Assembly (NCBI GenBank): GCA_019420905.1
Contig: JAHZGH010000009.1
Location: 248,001 to 312,000, forward strand
Length of the DNA: 64,000 nt
Reading direction: 5' to 3'
DNA from: Succinivibrionaceae bacterium
GTDB taxonomy: Bacteria > Pseudomonadota > Gammaproteobacteria > Enterobacterales > Succinivibrionaceae
Shown here piece after piece: positions 43,679 through 52,483 of this stretch (positions are counted from its first letter, which is position 1; every line of letters begins with the position of its first letter). Both the position numbers and the translations under genes were made by a program. Below the pieces are notes generated by a model that saw only the letters and a program-made list of their open reading frames with translations, was not told the origin of the DNA and searched no databases.

Positions 43679-44533
43679 ATGACCACAAATATTACCTCTG
43701 CAAATGGCAAACCTATTGCAGTTAACGGTGGTTTGATACGGACTGGTTACTCTTTTAATACCATCGTTATCAAAGATTTAAACCCAGAGCACCTAGAACA
43801 GCTATTGACTCTAAAGATTTCTCCTAATCGAGAATTCTATGCTTTTGCGCCCCTAGTTTTAGATGTATCCGAAATAAATAATTTTGAAAATCTTGATTAC
43901 AAAAAGCTTGTTGATATCTGTAATAAATTTGATGTTTACCTTATAGGCCTATCCGGCATTACCTCTGAGGAAACCATAAAGCTTCTAAAAGCCCAAAAAG
44001 TCCCTGTGGTAAACTCCAATCGTTTTGCTCGCATCCGTGAGGAAAATTTACAACCAAAAATCGTTACTAAAACATTTGAAGTTGAAGTACCTATCAAAGT
44101 AAACGTTCCTGTTGAAGTAAAGGTCACAGAACCTTTAATTATAATTAGTCGCAATGTCAGAACTGGAGAAATAATCACAGCTAAAGACAACAGCGTAGTT
44201 ATCTTTGGCAATGTTGCTGCCACAGCAAGAATTATTGCTTCACACAGCATTATTATTTTTGGTTCTCTATTTGGAGAAGCTTACGCCGGCAGTCCTAAAA
44301 ATGCTGAAAGTTGCGGCTATGAGCCAAGCTTTATTTATACATCAGGAATTTTTAAACCAACTTTATGCGCCATATGCGGAAATTATCAAACTGCCGATGA
44401 TATGGAGCATGATAACAAGATCCTTCCTTTTTATGGAAAAAAACAAGAGCTTCTAGTTTATCTGTCAAAAGATGGCAAGAGCTTACAGTACTCACACCCT
44501 ACCGATTTAAATAAATTAAATTCCAAGTTCTAA
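43679..44533 (+). CDS. minC: Septum-site determining protein MinC
   Basis: Inhibits FtsZ ring assembly away from mid-cell. The 284 residues comprise an N-terminal FtsZ-binding domain (1 to about 120), a linker with repeated PIKVNVPVEVKV and the C-terminal beta-helix (VRTGEIITAKDNSVVIFGNV, SIIIFGSLFGEAYAG) that binds MinD. It is about 50 residues longer than E. coli MinC (231), mostly in the linker and a C-terminal tail with CAICGNY. A palindrome ACACAA/TTGTGT (43619-43631) lies in its promoter region. minD follows by 13 bases. Confidence 0.93.
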   Translation: MTTNITSANGKPIAVNGGLIRTGYSFNTIVIKDLNPEHLEQLLTLKISPNREFYAFAPLVLDVSEINNFENLDYKKLVDICNKFDVYLIGLSGITSEETIKLLKAQKVPVVNSNRFARIREENLQPKIVTKTFEVEVPIKVNVPVEVKVTEPLIIISRNVRTGEIITAKDNSVVIFGNVAATARIIASHSIIIFGSLFGEAYAGSPKNAESCGYEPSFIYTSGIFKPTLCAICGNYQTADDMEHDNKILPFYGKKQELLVYLSKDGKSLQYSHPTDLNKLNSKF

Positions 44534-44546
44534 GCAGGATGGAAAT

Positions 44547-45584
44547 ATGTCAGAGAAAGAACTTAAAGAAAAAGAATCCTCCAAAGAAACTGTTGAGCTT
44601 GACGCTAAGGAAGCTACAAAAGAGCAGCCTGTAAACGAAAAAGCAGCAGATAAAGCACAGGAAGCTTCTGCACAAGAAGAGAAAAAAGAAGTAAAGATTG
44701 ATCTTCAGGCTTTAAAAAAAGCAGAATTAGAAGCACAAAATGATCCGAGCAAGGTAAGTAAAGAGCCATTCAAGGTACGTATTATCGTAGTTACCTCTGG
44801 TAAAGGCGGCGTAGGCAAGACAACCTCATCTGCAGCTATTGCAACAGGTCTTGCAATGAAAGGTCATAAGACTGCTGTCTTAGACTTTGATGTAGGCTTA
44901 CGCAATCTTGATTTAATAATGGGCTGTGAACGCCGCGTTGTTTATGATTTCATCAATGTCATTAATAATGAAGCAAAGCTAAATCAAGCTTTAATTAAAG
45001 ATCGTCACGTAGATAACCTCTATGTTCTCCCTGCATCTCAGACTAAGGATAAAGATGCTCTGACCCTTTTAGGAGTCGAAAAGGTTTTCCGCGAGCTTGA
45101 TGAAATGGGCTTTGAGTATATTATCTGCGACAGTCCAGCCGGTATAGAGACAGGCGCATTATTAGCCTTATACTTCGCCGATGAAGCTATTGTCACAACT
45201 AATCCTGAGGTTTCTTCAGTACGTGACAGTGATCGCATTATTGGCATTCTAAACGCAAGATCTCGCCGTGCCGAGCTTGATATGGAGCCTGTTGTAGCAA
45301 AACTTTTATTAACCCGTTATTTACCAGATCGCGTTAAGAAAAACGAAATGCTCTCGGTTGAAGATGTTCAGGAATTATTAACCATCCCTCTTTTAGGCGT
45401 AATTCCAGAATCTCCTGATGTTTTAAGAGCATCAAATTCAGGTAACCCAATCATTCTTGATCAGAAATCTGATGCAGGCAAAGCCTATAGCGATGCTGTT
45501 GAACGTTTATTAGGCAACGAAGTTCCCTTACGTTTTGTTACAGCTAAGAAGGGCTTTTTTGGCATGTTGTTCTCTAAAGATTAA
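44547..45584 (+). CDS. minD: Septum-site determining ATPase MinD with a charged N-terminal extension
   Basis: Membrane-cycling ATPase that positions MinC. Residues 76-345 correspond to the whole 270-residue E. coli protein, with Walker A GKGGVGKTT, LDFDVGLRNLDLIMGCERR, SSVRDSDRI and the C-terminal amphipathic membrane helix KKGFFGMLF. Before this lie about 75 extra residues rich in Lys, Glu and Ala, probably disordered or helical. There is no start codon near the usual N-terminus (the codon there is GTA) and the ATG at 44547 has AGGA upstream, so the extension appears to be translated. Confidence 0.95.
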   Translation: MSEKELKEKESSKETVELDAKEATKEQPVNEKAADKAQEASAQEEKKEVKIDLQALKKAELEAQNDPSKVSKEPFKVRIIVVTSGKGGVGKTTSSAAIATGLAMKGHKTAVLDFDVGLRNLDLIMGCERRVVYDFINVINNEAKLNQALIKDRHVDNLYVLPASQTKDKDALTLLGVEKVFRELDEMGFEYIICDSPAGIETGALLALYFADEAIVTTNPEVSSVRDSDRIIGILNARSRRAELDMEPVVAKLLLTRYLPDRVKKNEMLSVEDVQELLTIPLLGVIPESPDVLRASNSGNPIILDQKSDAGKAYSDAVERLLGNEVPLRFVTAKKGFFGMLFSKD

Positions 45585-45597
45585 ATAAGAGGTTGCG

Positions 45598-45888
45598 ATG
45601 TCATTATTAAAAGTTATCTCTGAGGCTATTTTTAAAAATAATAAGACCTCAAATGCCCGTGATGATGCCAAACAGCGTTTACACCTAGTGCTTATCAATG
45701 ACCGCGCTGGCCGAGACACTCCTGACTTTATGCCTAAATTACGTCAGGAAATTATTGAGGTGCTGAAAAAATATATACCGATTGCATCTGAACAGGATGT
45801 GGAGATTAGCATAGCTAACAAAGAAAACACCTCTATTATGGAAATGTCTGTAGCCTTAGACGGGCATGATCCTGAAAAAAAACAATAG
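45598..45888 (+). CDS. minE: Cell division topological specificity factor MinE
   Basis: Stimulates MinD ATPase and drives Min oscillation. The 96-residue protein has the N-terminal membrane-targeting segment (MSLLKVISEAIF) and the MinD-contact strand AKQRLHLVLINDRAG. The dimerising C-terminal domain contains LRQEIIEVLKKYI. It begins 13 bases after minD with GAGG upstream and ends the operon. Confidence 0.95.
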   Translation: MSLLKVISEAIFKNNKTSNARDDAKQRLHLVLINDRAGRDTPDFMPKLRQEIIEVLKKYIPIASEQDVEISIANKENTSIMEMSVALDGHDPEKKQ

Positions 45889-45908
45889 CCAGCTGAAAAT
45901 CTTTTTTA

Positions 45909-45942
45909 GGCTCACAGCCTTTGTGAGCCTTGATATTTTTTA
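45909..45942 (+). terminator. Terminator of minCDE
   Basis: GGCTCACA and TGTGAGCC form the stem with loop GCCTT. TTGATATTTTTT follows. Confidence 0.85.
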
Positions 45943-46637
45943 CCAATCAAAAGCCTTTTAATAAAAAGCTAACCTTTAAATAACAACTTATATCAATAGC
46001 TTTAAAATTAAAATTAGTCTAAGAATAAATAATTAAATTCAGTATATATACTTATATTTGCAATATCTTATTGATTATGTATTTATAAATACTAACATCA
46101 AAAAAAAATATAAAATTCCCAATATACAATTATGATGGCAAATACTATGCTTTCAAAAAATGATTGAAAATATTAATTAAATAAAATCTTTAAAAATAAC
46201 AGATACTACAATTAAATTCAAAAAAGCCTACAAATCATATATTGACGCATAAGCTTTCTTAGCATTAAATCAATCAAATTTAAATCGAATAAAGAAATTT
46301 CTAGTTAAAAACAATTACTATCAGTAAGATCTTATTAATTTATGAAGACCAGTTTTTTATAGATAAAAGTTTTTATAATTTTATTTGTTAAATATGTTAG
46401 CCACTTCACTAACTTTAACGATGCAAATTGATATATTTATGCGCAGACAGAAAAGCTAAACTGAGAGCTAAATAAAAATAAAGAAATAAAGGATAAAAAG
46501 CTCAGATTAATATTTACTGAGTGAATAATCAAACAAACACGGCTCTCAGTATTAGTATGCAGAAAAATATTTTCATCCATAGATAGCCATAATATTATTA
46601 CAAAATAAGTTTAAGTCTGTAGCTATGGATCTTGAAT
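45943..46637. other. Long AT-rich non-coding region
   Basis: About 700 bases with no credible gene on either strand, between minE and prmC. The only structure seen is a nine-base inverted repeat ACTGAGAGC/GCTCTCAGT (46460-46468 and 46542-46550) around a 73-base A-rich spacer. Possible decayed gene or small RNA; neither is supported. Confidence 0.4.
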
Positions 46638-47459
46638 CTATATATGTCCTAAAGTAACCCTATCATTATTACCTAAATCTTTTACTGTTTTTATATCGTA
46701 AAAGCCATTTAAGCTTAGAATTTCCCTAACTTTTTTGCCTTGATTATATCCGTGCTCAAGCAGCAGATAACCGCCTTCCTTTAAATATCTTCTTGATTTA
46801 TCAACAATAATTCTTATATCATTAAGACCATCTTTACCTGATACCAAGGCAGTTTTAGGCTCAAAATTCAGTCCATTCAGCTTAAGATGAGGATCGTTTT
46901 CTTCAATATATGGAGGATTAGAAACAATTACATCAAATTGCTGCAATGGAATATTATCAAACCAAAAGCTTTGATAAAAACAAACATCTAAATTAAGTTT
47001 TTGGGCATTTTCTGCAGCTATAGCTAAGGCCTTAGGGGAAAAATCACAAGCGTAAGCCTGTAAATCTTTTATTTCTGACTTTAAAGCCAAAATAATCGCC
47101 CCAGATCCCGTACCTAAATCTAATACTTTGCGAGGATTAAGCTTTAAAGCTAATTCAACTAAAGTTTCCGTATCGGCACGAGGAATTAATGTATCAGAGC
47201 TAACTTTTAACTTTAAGCCCCAAAAATCCTTATACCCTAATAAATAAGCACAAGGAATACCTTCCAGACGTTTATTAATTAATGAAAAATAATCTTCTAT
47301 TATTTTATCACTTACAACTTCATCATCATGAGCTATTAATCTGGCACGAGAATAACCTGTAAGGTGAGTTAAAAATAAAGAGGCCTCCAAAGAGGCGCTC
47401 TCAATCTTACCTTGAATTAGGCGCTCTCGACCTTGCTGCATTAGCGCCCGAATATCCAT
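46638..47459 (-). CDS. prmC: Release factor glutamine N5-methyltransferase
   Basis: Methylates the GGQ glutamine of release factors. The 273 residues show an N-terminal helical domain (LTGYSRARLIAHDDE), the SAM site VLDLGTGSGAI and the substrate motif VSNPPYI. It starts one base after prfA ends, as in the usual prfA-prmC pair. hemA, often the first gene of this operon, is absent here. Confidence 0.96.
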   Translation of the reverse strand: MDIRALMQQGRERLIQGKIESASLEASLFLTHLTGYSRARLIAHDDEVVSDKIIEDYFSLINKRLEGIPCAYLLGYKDFWGLKLKVSSDTLIPRADTETLVELALKLNPRKVLDLGTGSGAIILALKSEIKDLQAYACDFSPKALAIAAENAQKLNLDVCFYQSFWFDNIPLQQFDVIVSNPPYIEENDPHLKLNGLNFEPKTALVSGKDGLNDIRIIVDKSRRYLKEGGYLLLEHGYNQGKKVREILSLNGFYDIKTVKDLGNNDRVTLGHI

Positions 47460-47460
47460 A

Positions 47461-48555
47461 TTAAAGACTTCCCTCAGAGGTCATCTGTACTAACTGCTCA
47501 GCCTTATACTCTTCGATAACCGGCTTTAAAAGCAGATCTAAATCACCGCTTAAAACCTCATCTAAGCGATATAAGGTTAAATTAATGCGATGATCAGTTA
47601 CACGGCTTTGAGGATAATTGTAAGTACGAATACGATCAGATCTATCACCAGAACTTAAAATGCTCTGACGCATGCTAGCAGCTTCAGCATTACGCTTGTC
47701 TTCTTCCATCTGAGACAATCTTGAGATCAAAACTTCCATAGCGCGAGCTTTATTTTGATGCTGTGAGCGCTGATCCTGACATTCAACAACTAAGCCTGTT
47801 GGCAAGTGAGTAATACGAATTGCAGAGTCTGTTTTATTAATATGCTGACCACCGGCACCAGATGCTCTGAATGTATCAATACGTAAATCAGCAGGATTAA
47901 TTTCCGGAGCTTCTGCCGGAGGGATCTCTGGTAAAACCATTACCGTACAAGCTGAAGTATGCACACGGCCTTGAGTTTCAGTAATGGGCACACGTTGTAC
48001 ACGGTGACCGCCTGATTCAAACTTCATATAACCATAAGCGCCTTCTCCTGAAAGTTTAGAAATGATCTCTTTATAGCCGCCCATTTCTCCTTCACTTTCA
48101 GAGACAACCTCCAAAGACCAGCCCTTACTTTCAACATACTTAGTATACATACGGAATAACTCACCTGCGAATAAACAGGCTTCATCACCGCCAGTGCCGG
48201 CTCGGATTTCTAAGAAGCAGTTGCAATCATCGCGCTTATCATGAGGCAACAATAATAATTGCAGTTCATGCTCTAAAGCTTCTACTTTTTTCTGTGTAGG
48301 CTCAAGCTCTTCCTGAGCCATAGCGACCATATCCGGATCATCGCTTTTAAGCATTTCCTGCATTTCTTTTATGTCGTCAGAAGCAGTGCTGTATTCACGG
48401 AAAGTAGAAACTGTAGTTTGCAGCTGCGAATACTCTCGGTTGAGTTCACGGAATTTTTCTTGATCTGCAATCACCTCAGGCTGGCTTAAAAGCTGTTCAA
48501 CCTCTTGATGACGCTCTACTAATGCTTGTAATTTACGGAGAATTGATTCTTGCAT
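47461..48555 (-). CDS. prfA: Peptide chain release factor 1
   Basis: Terminates translation at UAA and UAG. The 364 residues carry the catalytic [13 protein letters not shown] motif and the RF1 frame [22 protein letters not shown]. The tripeptide that reads the stop codon is PIT (codons at 47980-47988) instead of the usual PAT or PVT. The rest of the decoding domain looks standard. prmC follows directly. Confidence 0.97.
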   Translation of the reverse strand: MQESILRKLQALVERHQEVEQLLSQPEVIADQEKFRELNREYSQLQTTVSTFREYSTASDDIKEMQEMLKSDDPDMVAMAQEELEPTQKKVEALEHELQLLLLPHDKRDDCNCFLEIRAGTGGDEACLFAGELFRMYTKYVESKGWSLEVVSESEGEMGGYKEIISKLSGEGAYGYMKFESGGHRVQRVPITETQGRVHTSACTVMVLPEIPPAEAPEINPADLRIDTFRASGAGGQHINKTDSAIRITHLPTGLVVECQDQRSQHQNKARAMEVLISRLSQMEEDKRNAEAASMRQSILSSGDRSDRIRTYNYPQSRVTDHRINLTLYRLDEVLSGDLDLLLKPVIEEYKAEQLVQMTSEGSL

Positions 48556-48617
48556 GGCTTGTATTTAACTATATAAAAAATTTTGATGTATTCTAACAGA
48601 TTTATATGCTATTAAGA

Positions 48618-49070
48618 TTAAAGATTTTTAAGAAAATCAGGCCCTAAGACAGCTATCCCTTCTTTAATCCTCAAAGCTAAATCCATCATGGTCGGCTCAA
48701 GTACCGGTTCTTTAGTAAGCTTTTTACATAATTCCACATAAAACAACGCTTGCTTTTTATTCAATTTAGTTTGAGCCCGCTTTCCTAACCAGTAATAGCC
48801 TTGCACTGGCATAAGTAATAAAAACAATACGCACATCAATGTCATAGGCCAAGTGTTTTTCATAGCAAACATAAATTCTACACCATGAAAACCACCTCCT
48901 CGATAGTAGGCCCACACTAAAATAAGAACTATAAATGGAGGCAAAAGCTTTTGCCCTAACAGCATAGCTCTTTTTACGCGATTTTCTGCAAATACAGGCG
49001 TTAACAAAGGATGATTTGGCCAAAGCTCTAAATAACGGCACCCAAGTCTTATGGTCTTTATGAAACTCAT
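48618..49070 (-). CDS. yfbV: UPF0208 membrane protein YfbV
   Basis: A 150-residue inner-membrane protein with two central transmembrane helices (about 41-58 and 72-90). Family features are TPVFAENRVKRAMLLGQKLLPP and MPVQGYYWLGKRAQTKL. In E. coli YfbV insulates the Ter macrodomain and lies beside ackA-pta. Here it is divergent from pta, keeping that neighbourhood. It is about 60 bases upstream of prfA on the same strand. Confidence 0.88.
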   Translation of the reverse strand: MSFIKTIRLGCRYLELWPNHPLLTPVFAENRVKRAMLLGQKLLPPFIVLILVWAYYRGGGFHGVEFMFAMKNTWPMTLMCVLFLLLMPVQGYYWLGKRAQTKLNKKQALFYVELCKKLTKEPVLEPTMMDLALRIKEGIAVLGPDFLKNL

Positions 49071-49440
49071 CTTCTACCACCTCTTTTATATTTTAGCATT
49101 TAAAATACAATTAAAAACAGTGATTCCTCCAAACTTAATAAAAACACTTAATTAAGTGTATTTAATATAGTAAAAAATTTTTATCATCTTAAAAGTAACA
49201 ATTGTTAATTTTTTTTAGCAAAAAAGATCTTTTTTACCCACAAAAAACACTTTTTCTTCTAAATTTGCGACTTTTGCAGAATAAAAAAAGTTAAAAGTAG
49301 AAAATAATGTACATTGGTGTTCTTGAAATATTCTGATTTAAAGCCGAAAATTGTAGATATTCAAAAACGGTTATTCGACATTTGTCGATTTCTATTTCAA
49401 GTTTTGGTTTGTTTATTATCAACAAATTTTGGAGATACTT
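49071..49440. other. Divergent promoter region of yfbV and pta
   Basis: 370 AT-rich bases, no gene. A perfect 16-base palindrome with halves ACACTTAA/TTAAGTGT lies at 49144-49159. It contains TTAATTAA, a core also found in ArcA-type sites, but no firm regulator can be named. Confidence 0.45.
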
Positions 49441-51414
49441 GTGGCACATAACGTTATGCTCGTCCCCGCTGGCAAAACCCGGGGCATTTTCCCTGTAAGC
49501 TTAGGTTTAGTAAAAGCTTTAAACGATAAGGGTACAAAGGCTGTATTGTTTACTCCTTTCACTTTCTGTGGCAAGTCTGCTTGTACTATGACTGCTGTAG
49601 ACGCCAAGATTGCTTTTGCCAAGATTGCTGAAGGCAACAAAGCCGACGTTTTACAGACTGTTGTCTCCAACTATCACAAATTAGTAGAAGCTCAGAATCC
49701 GGATATTGTGATTGTTGAAGGTTTCTGTGAAGGCAATTTCGACAATGACGAACTCAATGCTGATGTATGCCATGCATTAGATGCTGATATCATTGGCGTT
49801 GTAAGCGGCGCCTGCAAAAATAGCAAGAGAACCTTAGACAATACTTTATTAGCTTTCGGCAATGCAGGTAAAAATCGTGTTTTAGGCAACATTCTCTTAA
49901 ATCGCGATGCTCCTAAAGATGCAGCTCACAACAAGAAGCTCGTTCTTTCTGGCTGCCAGAAATGCTGCAAGAGTGCTTGCTGCTGCCAAAGAGAGATTGT
50001 TGTTGAAAATGTTTTAGCTACCATTCCTTACAACAAGGAATTTTATGCTCCTCGCGCCTCTGAGCTTGCAATGTACTTGCGCGCTGAAGTTACAGGCGAT
50101 ACTTCCGTACGCGGTTATATGGTCAGCATGTGTGCAAAGAGCGCAAAAGAAGGCATGGTTTTAGTTACCCCGGTTGTTCCTGAGAGTACTGAAGCTAAGA
50201 TTGTTATCTTAACAGATGGCGTTAAAGGTGAAGTTGCTAATGCTACCGTAATCTCCACTGAAATGTCCGCTTGGGCTGTATGTGAAGCTTTAGCTAACTT
50301 CCCTGCCGTATTGCCAGGTGACGACACTGCCCGTGCAGCTGTTTGCGCAGAAGAAGTTTCCAAGCTCTTTGATGATAAGGCTTTAGCTACTATTTCTGCT
50401 TTTGATAAAAATCGTATTCCTTTAATGAGTCCTGCTGCTTTCCGCTACAAGCTCACTGATCTGGCACGTAAAGCTCACAAGCGCATTGCTTTGCCTGAAG
50501 GAGAAGAACCTCGTACTATTTGCGCTGCAGCTAAAGTTGCTGAGCAAAATATTGCTGTACCTGTTCTTTTCGGCAACAAGGACAAGATCTTAGAAGTAGC
50601 TGCATCTCAAGGCGTAACTTTAGGCGAAGGCGTTGAATTTGTCGATCCAACAGCTATTCGTGAAAACTATGTTGATCGTTTAGTTGAGCTGCGCAAAAAG
50701 AAGGGTATGACCCCTGAGCAGGCTTTAGACATGCTTCAGGATAACGTTGCCTTAGCAACCATGATGATTGAACGCGGAGAACTTGACGGTTTAGTATCAG
50801 GTGCTATTCATACCACTGCTAATACCATTCGCCCGCCGCTGCAGATTATCAAGACTGCTCCAGGTGCTAAGCTTGTATCTGCCATATTCTTCATGTTAAT
50901 GCCAGAGCAGGTTTATGTTTACGGCGACTGCGCTTTAAATATTAATCCTAATGCTGAGGAACTGTCAGAAATCGCTATTCAGTCTGCCGATACTGCTAAG
51001 GCTTTTGGTATCGATCCTCGCGTTGCTATGGTTACCTACTCTACCATGAACTCAGGTAAGGGTGCTGATGTAGATTTAATGCGTGAAGCCACTGAACTTG
51101 TTCACCAAAAGCGTCCTGATATTGCTTGTGACGGTCCATTACAGTACGACGCTGCTGTAATGCCAGATGTTGCAGCTCAAAAGGCTCCAGGCTCTGCTGT
51201 TGCTGGTAAAGCAACCGTATTTATCTTCCCGAGCCTCTCAACCGGTAATACTGTTTACAAGGCTGTACAGCGTTCTGCTAACTTAGTTTCCATTGGTCCT
51301 ATGCTGCAGGGTATGAGAAAGCCAGTAAACGATCTCTCCCGCGGAGCCTTAGTTGATGATATTATCTATACCATCGCTGTAACCGCAATTCAGTGCACTC
51401 AGACTAATGAATAA
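49441..51414 (+). CDS. pta: Phosphate acetyltransferase
   Basis: Interconverts acetyl-CoA and acetyl phosphate. The 657 residues follow the long enterobacterial layout. An N-terminal P-loop-like/DRTGG regulatory region comes first (MLVPAGKTRG). The catalytic domain from about residue 340 has SPAAFRYKLTDLARKA, LPEGEEPRT, GLVSGAIHTTANTIRPPLQ and NDLSRGALVDDI. GTG at 49441 is chosen because GGAG lies six bases upstream. Oddly, residues 172-182 are CQKCCKSACCC, a cysteine cluster absent from the E. coli protein. ackA, usually next door, is missing. Confidence 0.95.
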   Translation: MAHNVMLVPAGKTRGIFPVSLGLVKALNDKGTKAVLFTPFTFCGKSACTMTAVDAKIAFAKIAEGNKADVLQTVVSNYHKLVEAQNPDIVIVEGFCEGNFDNDELNADVCHALDADIIGVVSGACKNSKRTLDNTLLAFGNAGKNRVLGNILLNRDAPKDAAHNKKLVLSGCQKCCKSACCCQREIVVENVLATIPYNKEFYAPRASELAMYLRAEVTGDTSVRGYMVSMCAKSAKEGMVLVTPVVPESTEAKIVILTDGVKGEVANATVISTEMSAWAVCEALANFPAVLPGDDTARAAVCAEEVSKLFDDKALATISAFDKNRIPLMSPAAFRYKLTDLARKAHKRIALPEGEEPRTICAAAKVAEQNIAVPVLFGNKDKILEVAASQGVTLGEGVEFVDPTAIRENYVDRLVELRKKKGMTPEQALDMLQDNVALATMMIERGELDGLVSGAIHTTANTIRPPLQIIKTAPGAKLVSAIFFMLMPEQVYVYGDCALNINPNAEELSEIAIQSADTAKAFGIDPRVAMVTYSTMNSGKGADVDLMREATELVHQKRPDIACDGPLQYDAAVMPDVAAQKAPGSAVAGKATVFIFPSLSTGNTVYKAVQRSANLVSIGPMLQGMRKPVNDLSRGALVDDIIYTIAVTAIQCTQTNE

Positions 51415-51434
51415 TTAGATTCAGCTGAATTTAC

Positions 51435-51465
51435 AAAAAGGATAGCGAAAGCTATCCTTTTTTAT
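51435..51465 (+). terminator. Terminator after pta
   Basis: AAAAAGGATAGC and GCTATCCTTTTT with loop GAAA, a strong stem with a T run. Confidence 0.9.
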
Positions 51466-51487
51466 TTACACCTTTTCAAGGAAGATC

Positions 51488-52294
51488 ATGCGTATACTTA
51501 TCCCCGGCGGAAGTGGCCTTGTTGGATCACATCTCGCTTCATATTTAAATAACTTAGGACATAAAGTTTATGTGTTAACTCATCGTAAAAAAATTAAAAA
51601 TAATCTAAATTTTCCAATAGATATCAAAGTGTTAAAAATGGAAGAAGCTCTTCCTGATATCGACTGCATCATAAACTTAGCCGGAGAGAGCATCTCAGCT
51701 TACCCTTTAAGCAGCTCAAGAATAAATAAATTAATTAAATCACGCCTAAATGTTATAAATTATTTAAAAAATTATTATCACAACAAAAGCTCTCAAATAT
51801 TCTTTTTACAAGCTAGTGCCACAGGGATCTATCAAAATACACATATAGAAATAAATTGTCCTGTTGCAGATAATATATACAGTAAAATGTGTCAGCAAAT
51901 TGAAGCTCACGCACAAAAAGCCTTTAAACACTGTACACTCATGAGGCTTGGAGTCGTTATAGGACAAGGAGGAGGCTTAGTATCGCTGCTGCGCTTTATC
52001 CCCAAAATCCAGTTTATAAATGCACAAAATTATATTCCATATATTCTTAATGATGATTTAGCTAAAGCAATAGCATTAATTCTTGAACATAAGCTGACAG
52101 GAGAGATAAATTTATGTTCAAACAAATACTTAACTGTAAATGAATTATTATCGTTATGCCAAAATCACCACCCAAACATTAAATTTTACCTGCCAAAATT
52201 CATATTAAAATTTGATAAAAGAGGCCAGCTTTTGCTAGTTGACCAGAAAATCAGACCTCAAAGGCTTTTAAATTTAAACTTTAAATTTAGTTAA
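51488..52294 (+). CDS. TIGR01777-type NAD(P)-dependent epimerase/oxidoreductase, YfcH-like
   Basis: A 268-residue extended SDR-type protein. The nucleotide-binding start is IPGGSGLVGSHLASYL. Family markers are CIINLAGESISAYP, LQASATGIYQ and the MRLGVVIGQGGG segment. It is shorter at the C-terminus than YfcH (about 297 residues) and more AT-rich than its neighbours. It follows the pta terminator with its own AAGGAAG ribosome site. The reaction is unknown for the family. Confidence 0.82.
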   Translation: MRILIPGGSGLVGSHLASYLNNLGHKVYVLTHRKKIKNNLNFPIDIKVLKMEEALPDIDCIINLAGESISAYPLSSSRINKLIKSRLNVINYLKNYYHNKSSQIFFLQASATGIYQNTHIEINCPVADNIYSKMCQQIEAHAQKAFKHCTLMRLGVVIGQGGGLVSLLRFIPKIQFINAQNYIPYILNDDLAKAIALILEHKLTGEINLCSNKYLTVNELLSLCQNHHPNIKFYLPKFILKFDKRGQLLLVDQKIRPQRLLNLNFKFS

Positions 52295-52410
52295 CGCAAA
52301 ATAAATGCGATTTAGTCATAATCTATTCTTTAGCTTACTCTAAAAAATTTCCTTTTATACTGATTTTTGTGACACTTACTGCAAAGTGTAACTTTTTAAA
52401 AAAGAATTTA

Positions 52411-52424
52411 CGTAAACGTTTACG
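52411..52424. promoter_or_regulatory. LacI-type operator upstream of araD
   Basis: CGTAAACGTTTACG, a perfect 14-base palindrome with the AACGTT centre typical of LacI/GalR-family operators. A second dyad ACACTT/AAGTGT lies just upstream (52372-52389). No LacI-type gene is in the window. Confidence 0.65.
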
Positions 52425-52483
52425 ATTAGATCTAAAATAACATTAATGCTTTTATCAAACTACCGTATTTAATGAGGATCACT

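Noticed and set aside
49692..50363. Open frames on the minus strand of pta
   Set aside because: Antisense shadows arising from codon bias; no ribosome sites or family features.
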